In this document: one piece after another, positions 24,679-34,253 of the stretch | Position numbering within the stretch: position 1 is the first letter of the stretch | How the letters are laid out: every line of letters begins with the position of its first letter | Assembly (NCBI GenBank): GCA_964057225.1 | Contig: OZ059896.1 | Location: 15,388,501-15,452,500, forward strand | DNA: 64,000 nt | Source: Auanema rhodensis | Taxonomy: Eukaryota > Nematoda > Chromadorea > Rhabditida > Rhabditidae | Reading direction: 5' to 3' | The notes under the pieces: model-generated | What the model saw: only the letters and a program-made list of their open reading frames with translations | Told to the model about the DNA's origin: nothing | Database searches by the model: none | Made by a program: the position numbers and the translations under genes

Positions 24679-26261
24679 TGTGAAAAATATACTATGGTAG
24701 TTAATACTCTTTCTAATTACCTAAGCTATATCAGATTAAAAATGTATCTTCAGTGGTTCTTGAAAAGGCATACCAGACTAATCATTGGTCTATCAACTCG
24801 AATATGTGACGGGAGGCTGGTAAAACTTCAAAGAAAAAATCAGAGGTTGGCATGGATTGAAATGATGAGAAGCTGTAGATTCTTCCTAGTTATGATGTTT
24901 GATTATTTCGTCAACAAGAGTGGTTAAATCAGAAAAGAACAACTAGTTTGCATGATGTTTGAGTACGCAACGCAGAAGAACCACTGAAAAGCTTTAACCG
25001 TTTAGCAAGGGCAAAAAGGTTATCTTTGGGAAGAGGAAATGAGAGACAAGTCAATGTTGATGCCTGCTTCTGCTCCTGTTGAGTAACGGAATTGAGAGCT
25101 ACAGGTCGATTACCGTAAGTCAAACAAGCTGAACAAGATGTAAAAAACGGGAAACGAAAGAAAGGAAATGAATGCAAATAAGCCGACAACGACATGTACG
25201 TGAAAACTACGCCGTCTTCGTTGTCGTCACATACCATCATCAGCAACACCATTAGCAACGTCATCATCTTCACCATTTTCAACATCATTAAAATCATCAT
25301 CACCCTGACAACCTCTAGGATATCTTTATCATTTTCTTTTTCCAAAAAATGCAGAGAATTGCAGTCGTGTGTTGAGGAAACAAAGAGCCGCTATGTGCCA
25401 TAATTCGAAATAAAACGAAACGGACGACGAAGAACGATGAAGATGCTGTGAACGGTTCTGAAGTGGTGAAACTTCGATGGGAACGACTAAGCGATAAGTA
25501 AGAGAACTGAGGAGAAAAAAATCAAAAAAGAACGAAAGAGTTGAAAAGATCAAATGATTGAATCATGTTTCACACTCGTGTGGAACAAGGAGTACGAGAG
25601 AGGGGGAGAAAGAGTAAGAGGGAAAGTACGATTAAATCGTTCAAAGTTAACAGAGAAAGAAAGTTGTTAGTCACTAAGAAACGAGATAATAGGTTGTTGT
25701 ATTCCAAAAAAAACGTATTTTTTCATTAAAAATCAAAAAGTATGTTGATGGAAAATAAGAATAAGAAGATGAAAAAGAAAAAATAAATAATATCTGAAGA
25801 AACTTTACGTATATAGAAAGCAATAGAAAATATGTGGAACTAGACAAATATAGAATTAGACATACTATATCTGGCAGGCCTTAGATTTTCGTTTTTTGTT
25901 TGATGAGATGCGAAGGAAAAACAGAAAGTATTGGCAGAATTTGAAATAAATTTGGGAAAAGCAAGAAAATAATAATAATAACAATCAAACTTAAAGTTTT
26001 AGTTGAATTGGCGGAGAGTGGTAGGTGGAGAGAGATCATAGCACATGAACTCATCAACTGTTGTCATCCAATTAATGATTGGTATAAGAAAGTTGAAGGA
26101 ATTCTCTTTTCTTTCTATTTCTGAAGTAAATAAGATGAGATAATCGTAAACAATAATCCATGAGAGCTAACTACATGACAAGAACAAAGTACTTTATGCT
26201 CTGTTACCTCAACCAATGAACATAACAGAATAAAGTAAAGGTAAATTTATGAAAAAGATAA

Positions 26262-26330
26262 AGAGAGAGAGAGAGAGAGTGAAAGTGAGAGATAGAGAAA
26301 GAGAGAATGAGGAAAGATAAAGAGAGCAAG
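26262..26330. repeat. GA-rich polypurine tract
   Basis: Imperfect AGAGAG repeat of about 70 bp, entirely purine on the + strand apart from scattered T. Confidence 0.85.
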
Positions 26331-27159
26331 GTTTTTTTGGAAATGCCATCCAAATATTACGTATCTCAACTGCAAATAATTGCAGCAGTGAATAAATATT
26401 TTCTAAATACGGTTTGCATTTTCAAATTGCATAACAACCGGTTATCAGATCAGTATTAGTAATGAAATCTATAAACTCAAGTTTTAAATCTAAAATCCGT
26501 TGTAGCATAATAAGTTTATATGATTATACGAATATGTATTCATTTAAAGAATATAGGAATAAAATAAAATAATTTTTATGAATCACAAAAACTATATGAT
26601 TAAACAATCTGAAAAAGTGTTTTCAAACTGTCTGAACTCTCTTGTTTTGTATCATCAGCTGAGTTAATTTCACATTTTTAAACAATGTCAATTTTTGTAA
26701 AAATCTAAACAATATTCAACTGTTATAAAGATATTACAGCTTTATCAATAGTGATTCATTTCGAAATATAGATTTCTTTTATATTTTCATTTTCTCAGAA
26801 AATGTATCAAAACGAATATGGTGACAAGAAAATTGGTAGAGAGAAGGAAGGAGAATGAAGGAAGCATGGTGAATGAATGACATTATTTCAAAATGTACGA
26901 GATGAAATCTTGTTTTTTCCATATTTATATGAAAATTGAATGTTAGTTATACTCATAAATGGTAATGAATTCAGATGAATCATTCAAATATCATTTTTTT
27001 TTCTTTTTGAGGCGTTTGACGTCGTTATGCGTCGTCGTTGTCGTCGTCGTCTTCTTGTCGCCGCCGATCATGCCAATCATTCTCGTCGTTCATTCGATGA
27101 TGAATACGGGATAGATAGTTTAAAAATAACATTGTTACGGGGCAAAAATAAGAAAAACA

Positions 27160-27245
27160 GCAAAATGGACGTCAGTATTCTAGAAGGGCCGATGACGTTA
27201 TTCATGACATCGTTGGTCCGGCATATAAAAGGTAACCGGTTTCCA
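27160..27245 (+). promoter_or_regulatory. Promoter-like cluster (CRE-type, TATA, AACCGGTT)
   Basis: In order on the + strand: GACGTCAG near 27169, GATGACGTTATTCATGAC around 27190-27207 (CRE/AP-1 type), CATATAAAAGG around 27222-27232 (TATA-like), and AACCGGTT at 27234-27241. A Cys/Arg-rich open frame of 114 codons (27027-27371) crosses it but has no recognised domain. The transcript, if any, is unknown. Confidence 0.25.
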
Positions 27246-27390
27246 AATCTACATCCCTACATACGTATTTGCCACTCCATGTTTCTCGACCTCGCGCTTT
27301 GCCCTCATGAAAGGGTTTTTTTAAAGAAATATTTCCTTTTTGGTTACATGTACGTATTCATTCCTTGCTAATTTAAGTGTATAAAAAGGA

Positions 27391-27479
27391 GGGAGAGACA
27401 GAGAGAGAAGAATGAGAAAGAAGAAATCGAGAGAGAAAATGAAATAAAAATAGAAATTAAGAGGGAGAGAAAGAGAGAT

Positions 27480-27529
<50 letters not shown>

Positions 27530-27560
27530 GGAGAGAGAGAGAGAGAGAAAGCAAAAATGA
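27391..27560. repeat. Long GA microsatellite
   Basis: Polypurine block of about 170 bp with a pure (GA)n core at about 27485-27524 and imperfect GA/GGA repeats on both sides. It creates spurious Ser/Leu repeat frames on the minus strand. Confidence 0.95.
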
Positions 27561-28473
27561 GTGCAGAAAAGAACAGTATATAGTTTACAACGAAAATATA
27601 ATTCAAATATTAATGTTTCATTAAGAATCAAAGAAACTTCAACAGTCGAGCAAACGAAAACGAAAGAATGATGTTAAACGTTTAGTAAATGGAGGTGTGC
27701 AAATCACTCTACCGACTAACATTTTGCATGATGCAAAACTTCACCAAGGCTTGACCAACTACGAGACAAATCCGGAAAACAACGAATATGATGAAGCAGA
27801 CTTAAGAAAGGCAAAAAGCTGTCTGTATAAAAAGAAAAGATTTGTAGAACAAAGAATGCGAGAGAAAGGAAAATAAAAAGAGAAAAAAAGAGAAAAAGAT
27901 ACATAGCTTCATCACATGGTGGCAGACTTTTTTAGAACTATCGTCTAGATTATACAGTCTAAGCCAACAAAATGGCCTAAATCAGTATGACTGACGATAT
28001 GATGTAGAAAGAAAAATAAATGAATTCTGCTCTTTAACTGACTAAAGGAAAATGAGGAAGAATCATCTCAAAATAGTCTGATCCTCCTCCTTCATTTCAT
28101 TGTCGTACGATTACTACAACTACTACTACTTCCTTTACCACAATTACCTCTCCCCTCATTTCCAAAACAATTTTTATAAAAAAAGAATTGAATGAAGGAA
28201 GAGAAAGATGAAGACAAAAGTATATACGATGCTATGCTGATTGTGTGTTCAGATGGTTTAATTTTTTAAAAAATATTTAGATAGATATAGTGAGAAAAGC
28301 AGAGATGGTTAGTAGTACTAGTAGTGAGAGAAATAAAAAAAGAAATGTGTTGAAATAGATAATATTTGATTGGAAAAATTGACTTTGACTATTTCTTTTA
28401 TTCGAAATTATCCATCAACCTGCCTTGTATACAATATGGAGAAATAAATATAATTCAATAATATCATGACTAT

Positions 28474-28550
28474 GAGAGAGAGGGAGAGCAAGGGAGAGAA
28501 AAAGAAAGAGGGAGAGAGAGAGAGAGCTATAGAGAGAAAGAGAGATAGTG
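28474..28550. repeat. GA-rich polypurine tract
   Basis: Imperfect GAGAGG / AAAGAG repeat of about 75 bp, the third such tract in the desert. Confidence 0.85.
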
Positions 28551-29833
28551 TGATATCGAGTGTAGGTGTTGATTGTTTGGTAAAGGGAAAGATGACGACA
28601 AAAGGAAATACACAAAACGAATACAATCAGATTGCATGCATTCGAAATCGTTCATGAGTTCCATTATCATCACCTCAGAACCTTTGTACCGGCTTCTTCC
28701 TCACCCCAACACACCCACGTCCTCTTTGCTGTCAATTTTTTCGTTTTTTTAATATGAACCATTCAGTGACATTCATAAAAACCGAGACATAATGGCTTAT
28801 ATAATTTCAAAGACTGTGTATGACGAGAATGGTTGTTTTCACTTGCGTACGTCTGTTACCTTTTTAGATGAACAGTCCTCTCTACATATTCTTTTTTGTG
28901 TGATGAAAATAGATATTGATATGAAGATAAGAAACTAATATTTGGAAGCACTTTAAGAATTAAAATTCATTCTTATAAACCTTCTTTGCCCTTTAGCTAG
29001 TAAGAGGGAAAAGAAGAAAAAATATAAGAGGCGACGTGGGGTGAAAGATAGAATAAGTGAGTACAGGAGCGAACTTTTAAAAATAATATTTCGAATGAAT
29101 GAATAAAGAGAGGGAATTTGGACAAATTTTCTCTTAAAATGTTTGAAATGTTTTTGAGAGCATTTGATTAACCTATATTTGAATAAGAACTCAACATGAA
29201 ACGGAGAGAAACGATTCTTATTGAAAGATGAAACTGTTGAATGTTTAAACATGGAATAAGAATAGGCAAAACATTCATCGACAAGATAGTAAAAATTCAC
29301 ATAAAATTAATCATCTAATTCATGATAATTAAGTTATTATGTTGAAAACAAAAAACTATTAATCTCAGGAACATCTGGTTTAAAAGGAATAGTTAATGAG
29401 TTTCAAATCATTAATCATAGTCAAGTTCTATTGAAAGGGCGATTTGAAAGAGTTCAATGTAGTATATAAGAAGAGAAAAGGAAAAAAAGTAATGGGACAA
29501 AAGTAGTTAATTCAATTATTCTGAATCTACTACAACAATGAATGCGACGACGATCTTCAGAGCGGAGAGCTTCTTTCAGGATGAGTAGAATAAGTTGAAG
29601 CCAATATTAGCTAAGCTGGATTAATGAATATAACGGAGAAAACTGACAAGAAGTAACTGTTTTCAACTTTAAAGTAAGCAATACAATCTATTTATCGAGT
29701 AGCTCGTATTCTAGTTTTCTGATATTCAGGTTGTCGTCAAAATATTTGTAGAAGTACTACAATTAAACATTTGCCAATAACGGTCTTTCAGATTTTTTTT
29801 AAAAATAAGCAAAGTGGTTCTCTGGCATTTTTG

Positions 29834-29909
29834 TGAGCAAGAAAATTAAAAATCAGTTTGCTTCCTCGGTGTTGTCTAACAACTGATTTTTGAAAACAAA
29901 AATTGCTCA
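29834..29909. repeat. Two-step inverted repeat
   Basis: TGAGCAA (29834-29840) and AAAAATCAGTT (29848-29858) are matched by AACTGATTTTT (29881-29891) and TTGCTCA (29903-29909). A 22-nt loop lies between the inner arms and an unpaired bulge between the inner and outer stems. The 76-nt size is near that of a small RNA precursor, but the stem is broken by a 7/11-nt internal loop, so a miRNA is doubtful. Confidence 0.5.
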
Positions 29910-30336
29910 CATTCCTTAAAGCTGACTCACGATCTCATCCAGCTTACAACATAAATCAGAAAAAAACTAATGTTTTTGAAATGATGAGAGATACTAAGAG
30001 AATTTTAGAGTTGAAGTGTGTCGTGTGAATTTTTAAAATTAATAATAGAATAAAAGAAAAAACTAATGAAAAATGAAAAAAAAAACTTGAGAGTAAATAA
30101 ACAAAAATAAAAAACAAGAAGGTTATTGACATAACATATCACCTCTGAATCAGCAACTTGTCAACTTAAGTTTCTACGAACGAATCTAAGACTTATGGAA
30201 ACAATAAAGAAAATAAACTTGAAAAAAAGCTTATGAAATTATTGGCTGAAGCATTTTCATGTTTCTCTAACGAAACAATATTGTTGCTTGATGTCATCAT
30301 CATCACTGTCAGAAAAAATCCTTCTCATCCCACTCA

Positions 30337-30338
<2 letters not shown>

Positions 30339-30378
<40 letters not shown>
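30339..30378. repeat. CA dinucleotide repeat
   Basis: Twenty perfect CA units. Confidence 0.97.
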
Positions 30379-30379
<1 letters not shown>

Positions 30380-30649
30380 GCAGACACATGTGCTCAAGTA
30401 AGTTACGAAGACATTTGGCCAGATTGAGTTGAAAATGTGGAAGACTTGAAGAAAAAACATGAAGATTAAGTGACAGCAAATGAATATTGAAACTATTAGC
30501 GAAGGGAGATAGATATAATACTATAACATGAGAATATTGATATATAGCAGCAAGATTTAAGAAAAGAAGAGTTAGTTAGCTATTGCATGAAAAAAAAAGA
30601 AGAAGAAAATACATTAATCTGTTAAGAAAAATAATGAGATAGAGATCAT

Positions 30650-31240
30650 TCATCAAGTTGAACCTGAAATATGTCTGGCACATGTAGAAATGGTTCGGAT
30701 GTTTGTTCAGCAACAACAGATGAGAACTGATATTGAATTCTAGAATAGAAATATGAATCTTGGAGGGCTTAATCGCATGGACGGAAGGATTTATGTCAAA
30801 ACAGAAGTAACCGTTTTGTATACAAACCCTGGACTTAGTGGCAAATCTGGACTGATTATAAACTAATCGGAAAGATGAATGAATAAATCGAAAGCCGATA
30901 CAACCTGGAAACCGGTTGTATTGAAGCGATCGAGACTATGAAGCAAAGGAGTGTGACGACATCGTCAGGTAGGTCTATAGAAAGACAGAAGACGTGTAAT
31001 AAGTCGTTCAACTCCTATCTTCTGGAAATAAAGTCAAGACATGGAATTCAGGTGATGTCACAAAACATGAAGTTACCAGAGTTGTAGTTTGGAAAGTACA
31101 AAACAATAACATCAAAAATATTGGAATCAGTCAGAAGATGACTGACGGCTTACTTGAAAATTACAGTCATTGCTCCGTCGGAATTGTAAGAATTCGTATT
31201 TCTCGAATGGCCCATAATTCATCATTCTAATATGAAAATG
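30650..31240 (+). pseudogene. Coding-like but interrupted segment
   Basis: This stretch has higher GC than its flanks and several stop-free pieces on the + strand. Examples are MNLGGLNRMDGRIYVKTEVT continuing to VLYTNPGLSGKSGL before a TAA, and NNIKNIGISQKMTDGLLENY continuing to SRMAHNSSF and a stop. The pieces are separated by stops and no clear splice borders connect them. An AACCGGTT site lies at 30910. I do not recognise a family; it may be a decayed gene, a decayed mobile element or a conserved non-coding block. Confidence 0.15.
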
Positions 31241-31340
31241 AGGCATTGAATATAAAAACAAAAAAGGAACAGGAAAAGAACTACCACACACTGAAATACT
31301 TGAATGAACACGAAGACAGAGGTCTGCAATCGTCATTTTC

Positions 31341-31395
31341 GTCATCATCATCATCATCATCAAAGCCCACTAGCAACAACAACAACAACAACACT
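31341..31395. repeat. Trinucleotide repeats (TCA)n and (CAA)n
   Basis: A run of about seven ATC/TCA units is followed after a short gap by about six AAC units. Both lie near the point where the + strand changes from purine-rich to pyrimidine-rich. Confidence 0.85.
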
Positions 31396-33057
31396 TCTTT
31401 CCTTTATTCCTTGTATCTGTCACAATTCCCTCTCAATTTGCTCGAATCTTTTTTTTCTGAGGTAAAAGATCAATAGATGTTGAAGAACCGCCATTTCTAA
31501 AATAAAAAAAACGATTACTTGGTATGTAGTCTATATCAATCTTCTTTTATGTATTCGGACAGCTGGCTGATCTTTGGGAACACAACCATTCGAACACTGC
31601 AGCTATTTTCTTGTCTTTGCTATCATAAATAGAGTTTCTATTTCTAAATTTTTCTTCCTTATTTAAGCTCAATATAGGATTAACATTAGAAATTATGTTT
31701 TCTTGTGTGCCATCGTCTATAATTCAATTCGTCAATTTGACCACATCACCAGCCACATAGATCTCTAACGTCTCTACGAACGAAACATGCACAAAGTTGC
31801 TTTTTAGCAGCAGAGCATAATTGATTATCCATGTGTCATGGAGCATTCCTTTAAATCGTACTATGGATATTTGAGATGATGGCCGGATAAAAAATGTGAC
31901 TTAAACCTATTAATGTTTGGTTTTTCGTCATCGTTTTCTACGAATCGTTTGTTTAACAACAACCAGCTGTGATTGAAATTTTGAGCTTTCCCAATTTGCT
32001 TTCTGAAAAGGAACATATTCGCTCTTTCTTAGCAAGCTGCTTTCAGTTTTTCTTCACAACTGCCGAATGCTTTTCAGCATTTTGGGAAGGTCACAACCAT
32101 CATTTGTCATTATTCAGCCCTTCCTTCCATGTCTGTGTGTCTTCTTATATGTCTAACAGAATAATCATGTTCTTTTCGTTTCGTCTACGTCGTTTTTGGC
32201 CTACTTTGTTTCGGGCTTGAGGATTGGAGTTTATATATTTGTTTCCTCTGTATTTAGTTGTCATTGCAGTTCATCTGATATCTTTTTCTATTCATAATTT
32301 ATCATTCGTGCTATAAATGTCCTTTCCTTGCCATTTTTTCATCCCTTTTTTGAGGCTGTAGCATGAAAATTAATCCTGAACTTCGTTCTTTCACATTTCC
32401 TATAAATCCGTCCATCCATGTATAATTGAACATCGACACTATGCTGCTATGTGTAGTGACAAGTGATTGATATTCTGCTCTGACCATATATATAAATATA
32501 CTTTATAATCTGATGAAAGTCACGTTAATTTCCATTATCTACACCAACTCTTTCCTCTATATTTCTCGCAATTGTTCACTGACTGCCACTTTGTTTCTTT
32601 CAGTCTCACTGCGAAATAATGATTATATATATATATATGTGTATGTATAACTTTATTTTCATCACCAACCTTTTTTTCGCTCAACTACATATTTTCCGTC
32701 AACATTGTCGCTGCTGCAATGCCTCTATCTTACTCGCACAGCTCTTATTGAGCCACCATATTTACTTTAGGCGTTTTTCTTGACCAGTCCTTGTATTAGT
32801 AAATTTTTGCTGCCAGCGAAGGCTTGTTTAGTTCCGCTTTTAAACGAAATGTCTGATATTTCATTTATCAAGATCTATTCTCTTTATTTCACCCTAATGA
32901 CTTATGCTACTCGTTGTACTTATCACTAGTTCTAGTATCATGTATTATTCTTTTTCTCAAAGTACTTTCTATTTGCGCATTGATCAACAACTTTAACTTC
33001 AACTTTTCACTTATTCTTTTCTTAGGACTAAGTTTCAGCTAATTTTTTCATTGTCTT

Positions 33058-33640
33058 TTAGTTCCTTGTCGTGATTTCTATATTCTCTTGAAGATAGTTG
33101 ATGATTCGCCCTTGTTCGTTTAAAGAAAGTAAACTAAGTTCATTGTATATTTTTGAAACCTCGAATATTATTGAGGAAGAGTCAGATTGCATAAGATTTT
33201 CATGCTTTTGGTCTGATCTGCGTCTCTGACCAAGTCCTCCAACAGCCATTCCTTGTTTTTCGTCGAAAATTGACCAGTGAAGGCTCAACTTCATTTTTAT
33301 TCCGGTTGCTACTACTGCACTAGCCTTCAAATTCTTTAATATTCGTTTTAAAATTGGCTATTCGGACAACTGGCAGAAGGTCAGACACATCTTTTGTTTG
33401 ATAACGGGAATGTTGTCATGGTAATAACTCAGTAGCTTTTTAAGAAGTTGCGGCATACAAGCCAAGCAGCTAATCTTGTGAGTTTTCTCCCCATCTTTAT
33501 CGTTCAATCATCTCTAGTTTTGGCTGGTGCAAGCCAAGAATAGCGTTCAAAATCAATTTCTCATCTGCAACCTAGGCTATTCAGGAGATGTCACTCAGTA
33601 ATGGCATACCAATAGTGTGGTAATAGTGGTGTACTGTTCA
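33058..33640 (-). pseudogene. Decayed coding-like region of unknown family
   Basis: On the minus strand a stop-free frame of 90 codons (33330-33058, with WSIFDEKQGMAVGGLGQRRR and IYNELSLLSLNEQGRIINYL) ends at a TAA. Immediately upstream, past one TAG, the same frame reads MPQLLKKLLSYYHDNIPVIK. After one frame change further upstream come YSWLAPAKTRDD and STPLLPHYWYAITE. Leu-rich helical composition and raised GC suggest a former gene with stops and a frameshift, or exons whose borders I could not place. No domain is recognised. The surrounding + strand is pyrimidine-rich, which by itself lowers stop frequency on the minus strand, so chance cannot be excluded. Confidence 0.2.
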
Positions 33641-34253
33641 GTTTGCTGGTCATTTTCTAGTAGAGCTGAATGATTGATTTAATCTTTTTTCGTTCCATTT
33701 AACTGCTGTCCTTCAACTCGTCTACAATTTGGAATGTCGCAATCGTGTCTCTGTCTTTTTCTTTCTTCTAACTACCTGTTGCTCTATACTCCCCTTCTAT
33801 CTGTCTTTTTCTCTTTTTCTTCCTTCTCTCTTCACACTATTCTAATTTTCTTCTCTTTTAAACCAAGGACTTTGTATTGATTATACATTTTAACTTTGAT
33901 CCTATTCTCAGTGCGCAACGCATCCGTTCTTTCAGCTCCACACAGAATGTAGAGAAAAGGTTTTTCAATCTTATACACACTATTATGTTTTTTTCACATC
34001 AGTTTTTTTGTCTAATGTTGTATAGGAAACCGATTATCTATGTTTGCCATCAGTACATTAAGTTCCGATTACTACAAAACGTTATTTTATGGCTTTTCAT
34101 ATTATCAGTTAATTTTTTCTTATTATCATCGCTATATTAGTTCCAATATTCTCGTGTTCGTACTTGATTCCCATCCTTAACCAGTTTTCATGTCATTTTT
34201 CCACAGGTAAATCGATCGTTGTGACCTTGTCACCCTGCCCATTTGTGGTTGGG

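Larger units (their letters stand above)
15270..34205. other. Gene desert of about 19 kb
   Basis: No chain of exons with family-like protein could be built on either strand between the QSOX start and the Ig/FN3/DB receptor. Open frames here are short, low-complexity (Ser/Leu or Lys/Glu-rich) and follow the purine or pyrimidine bias of the DNA. From about 15.3 to 31.5 kb the + strand is mostly purine-rich; from about 31.5 to 34.2 kb it is pyrimidine-rich, with a shorter pyrimidine-rich block at 18.84-19.4 kb. Introns elsewhere in the window are T-rich on the transcribed sense strand, so the pattern would fit long untranslated introns or promoter-distal transcripts. It holds microsatellites, a palindrome, GC-rich islets and motif sites listed separately. 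Confidence 0.55.

Noticed and set aside
27027-27371. 114-codon Arg/Cys-rich frame
   Set aside because: It begins in a CGT/CGC repeat and ends in T-rich sequence, with no domain. It overlaps the promoter-like motifs and is more likely non-coding.
27321-27631. Minus-strand frames with long Ser/Leu repeats
   Set aside because: They are translations of the GA microsatellite, present in several frames at once and without splice context.
30233-30427. Frame with a Thr-His repeat
   Set aside because: Direct translation of the CA microsatellite.
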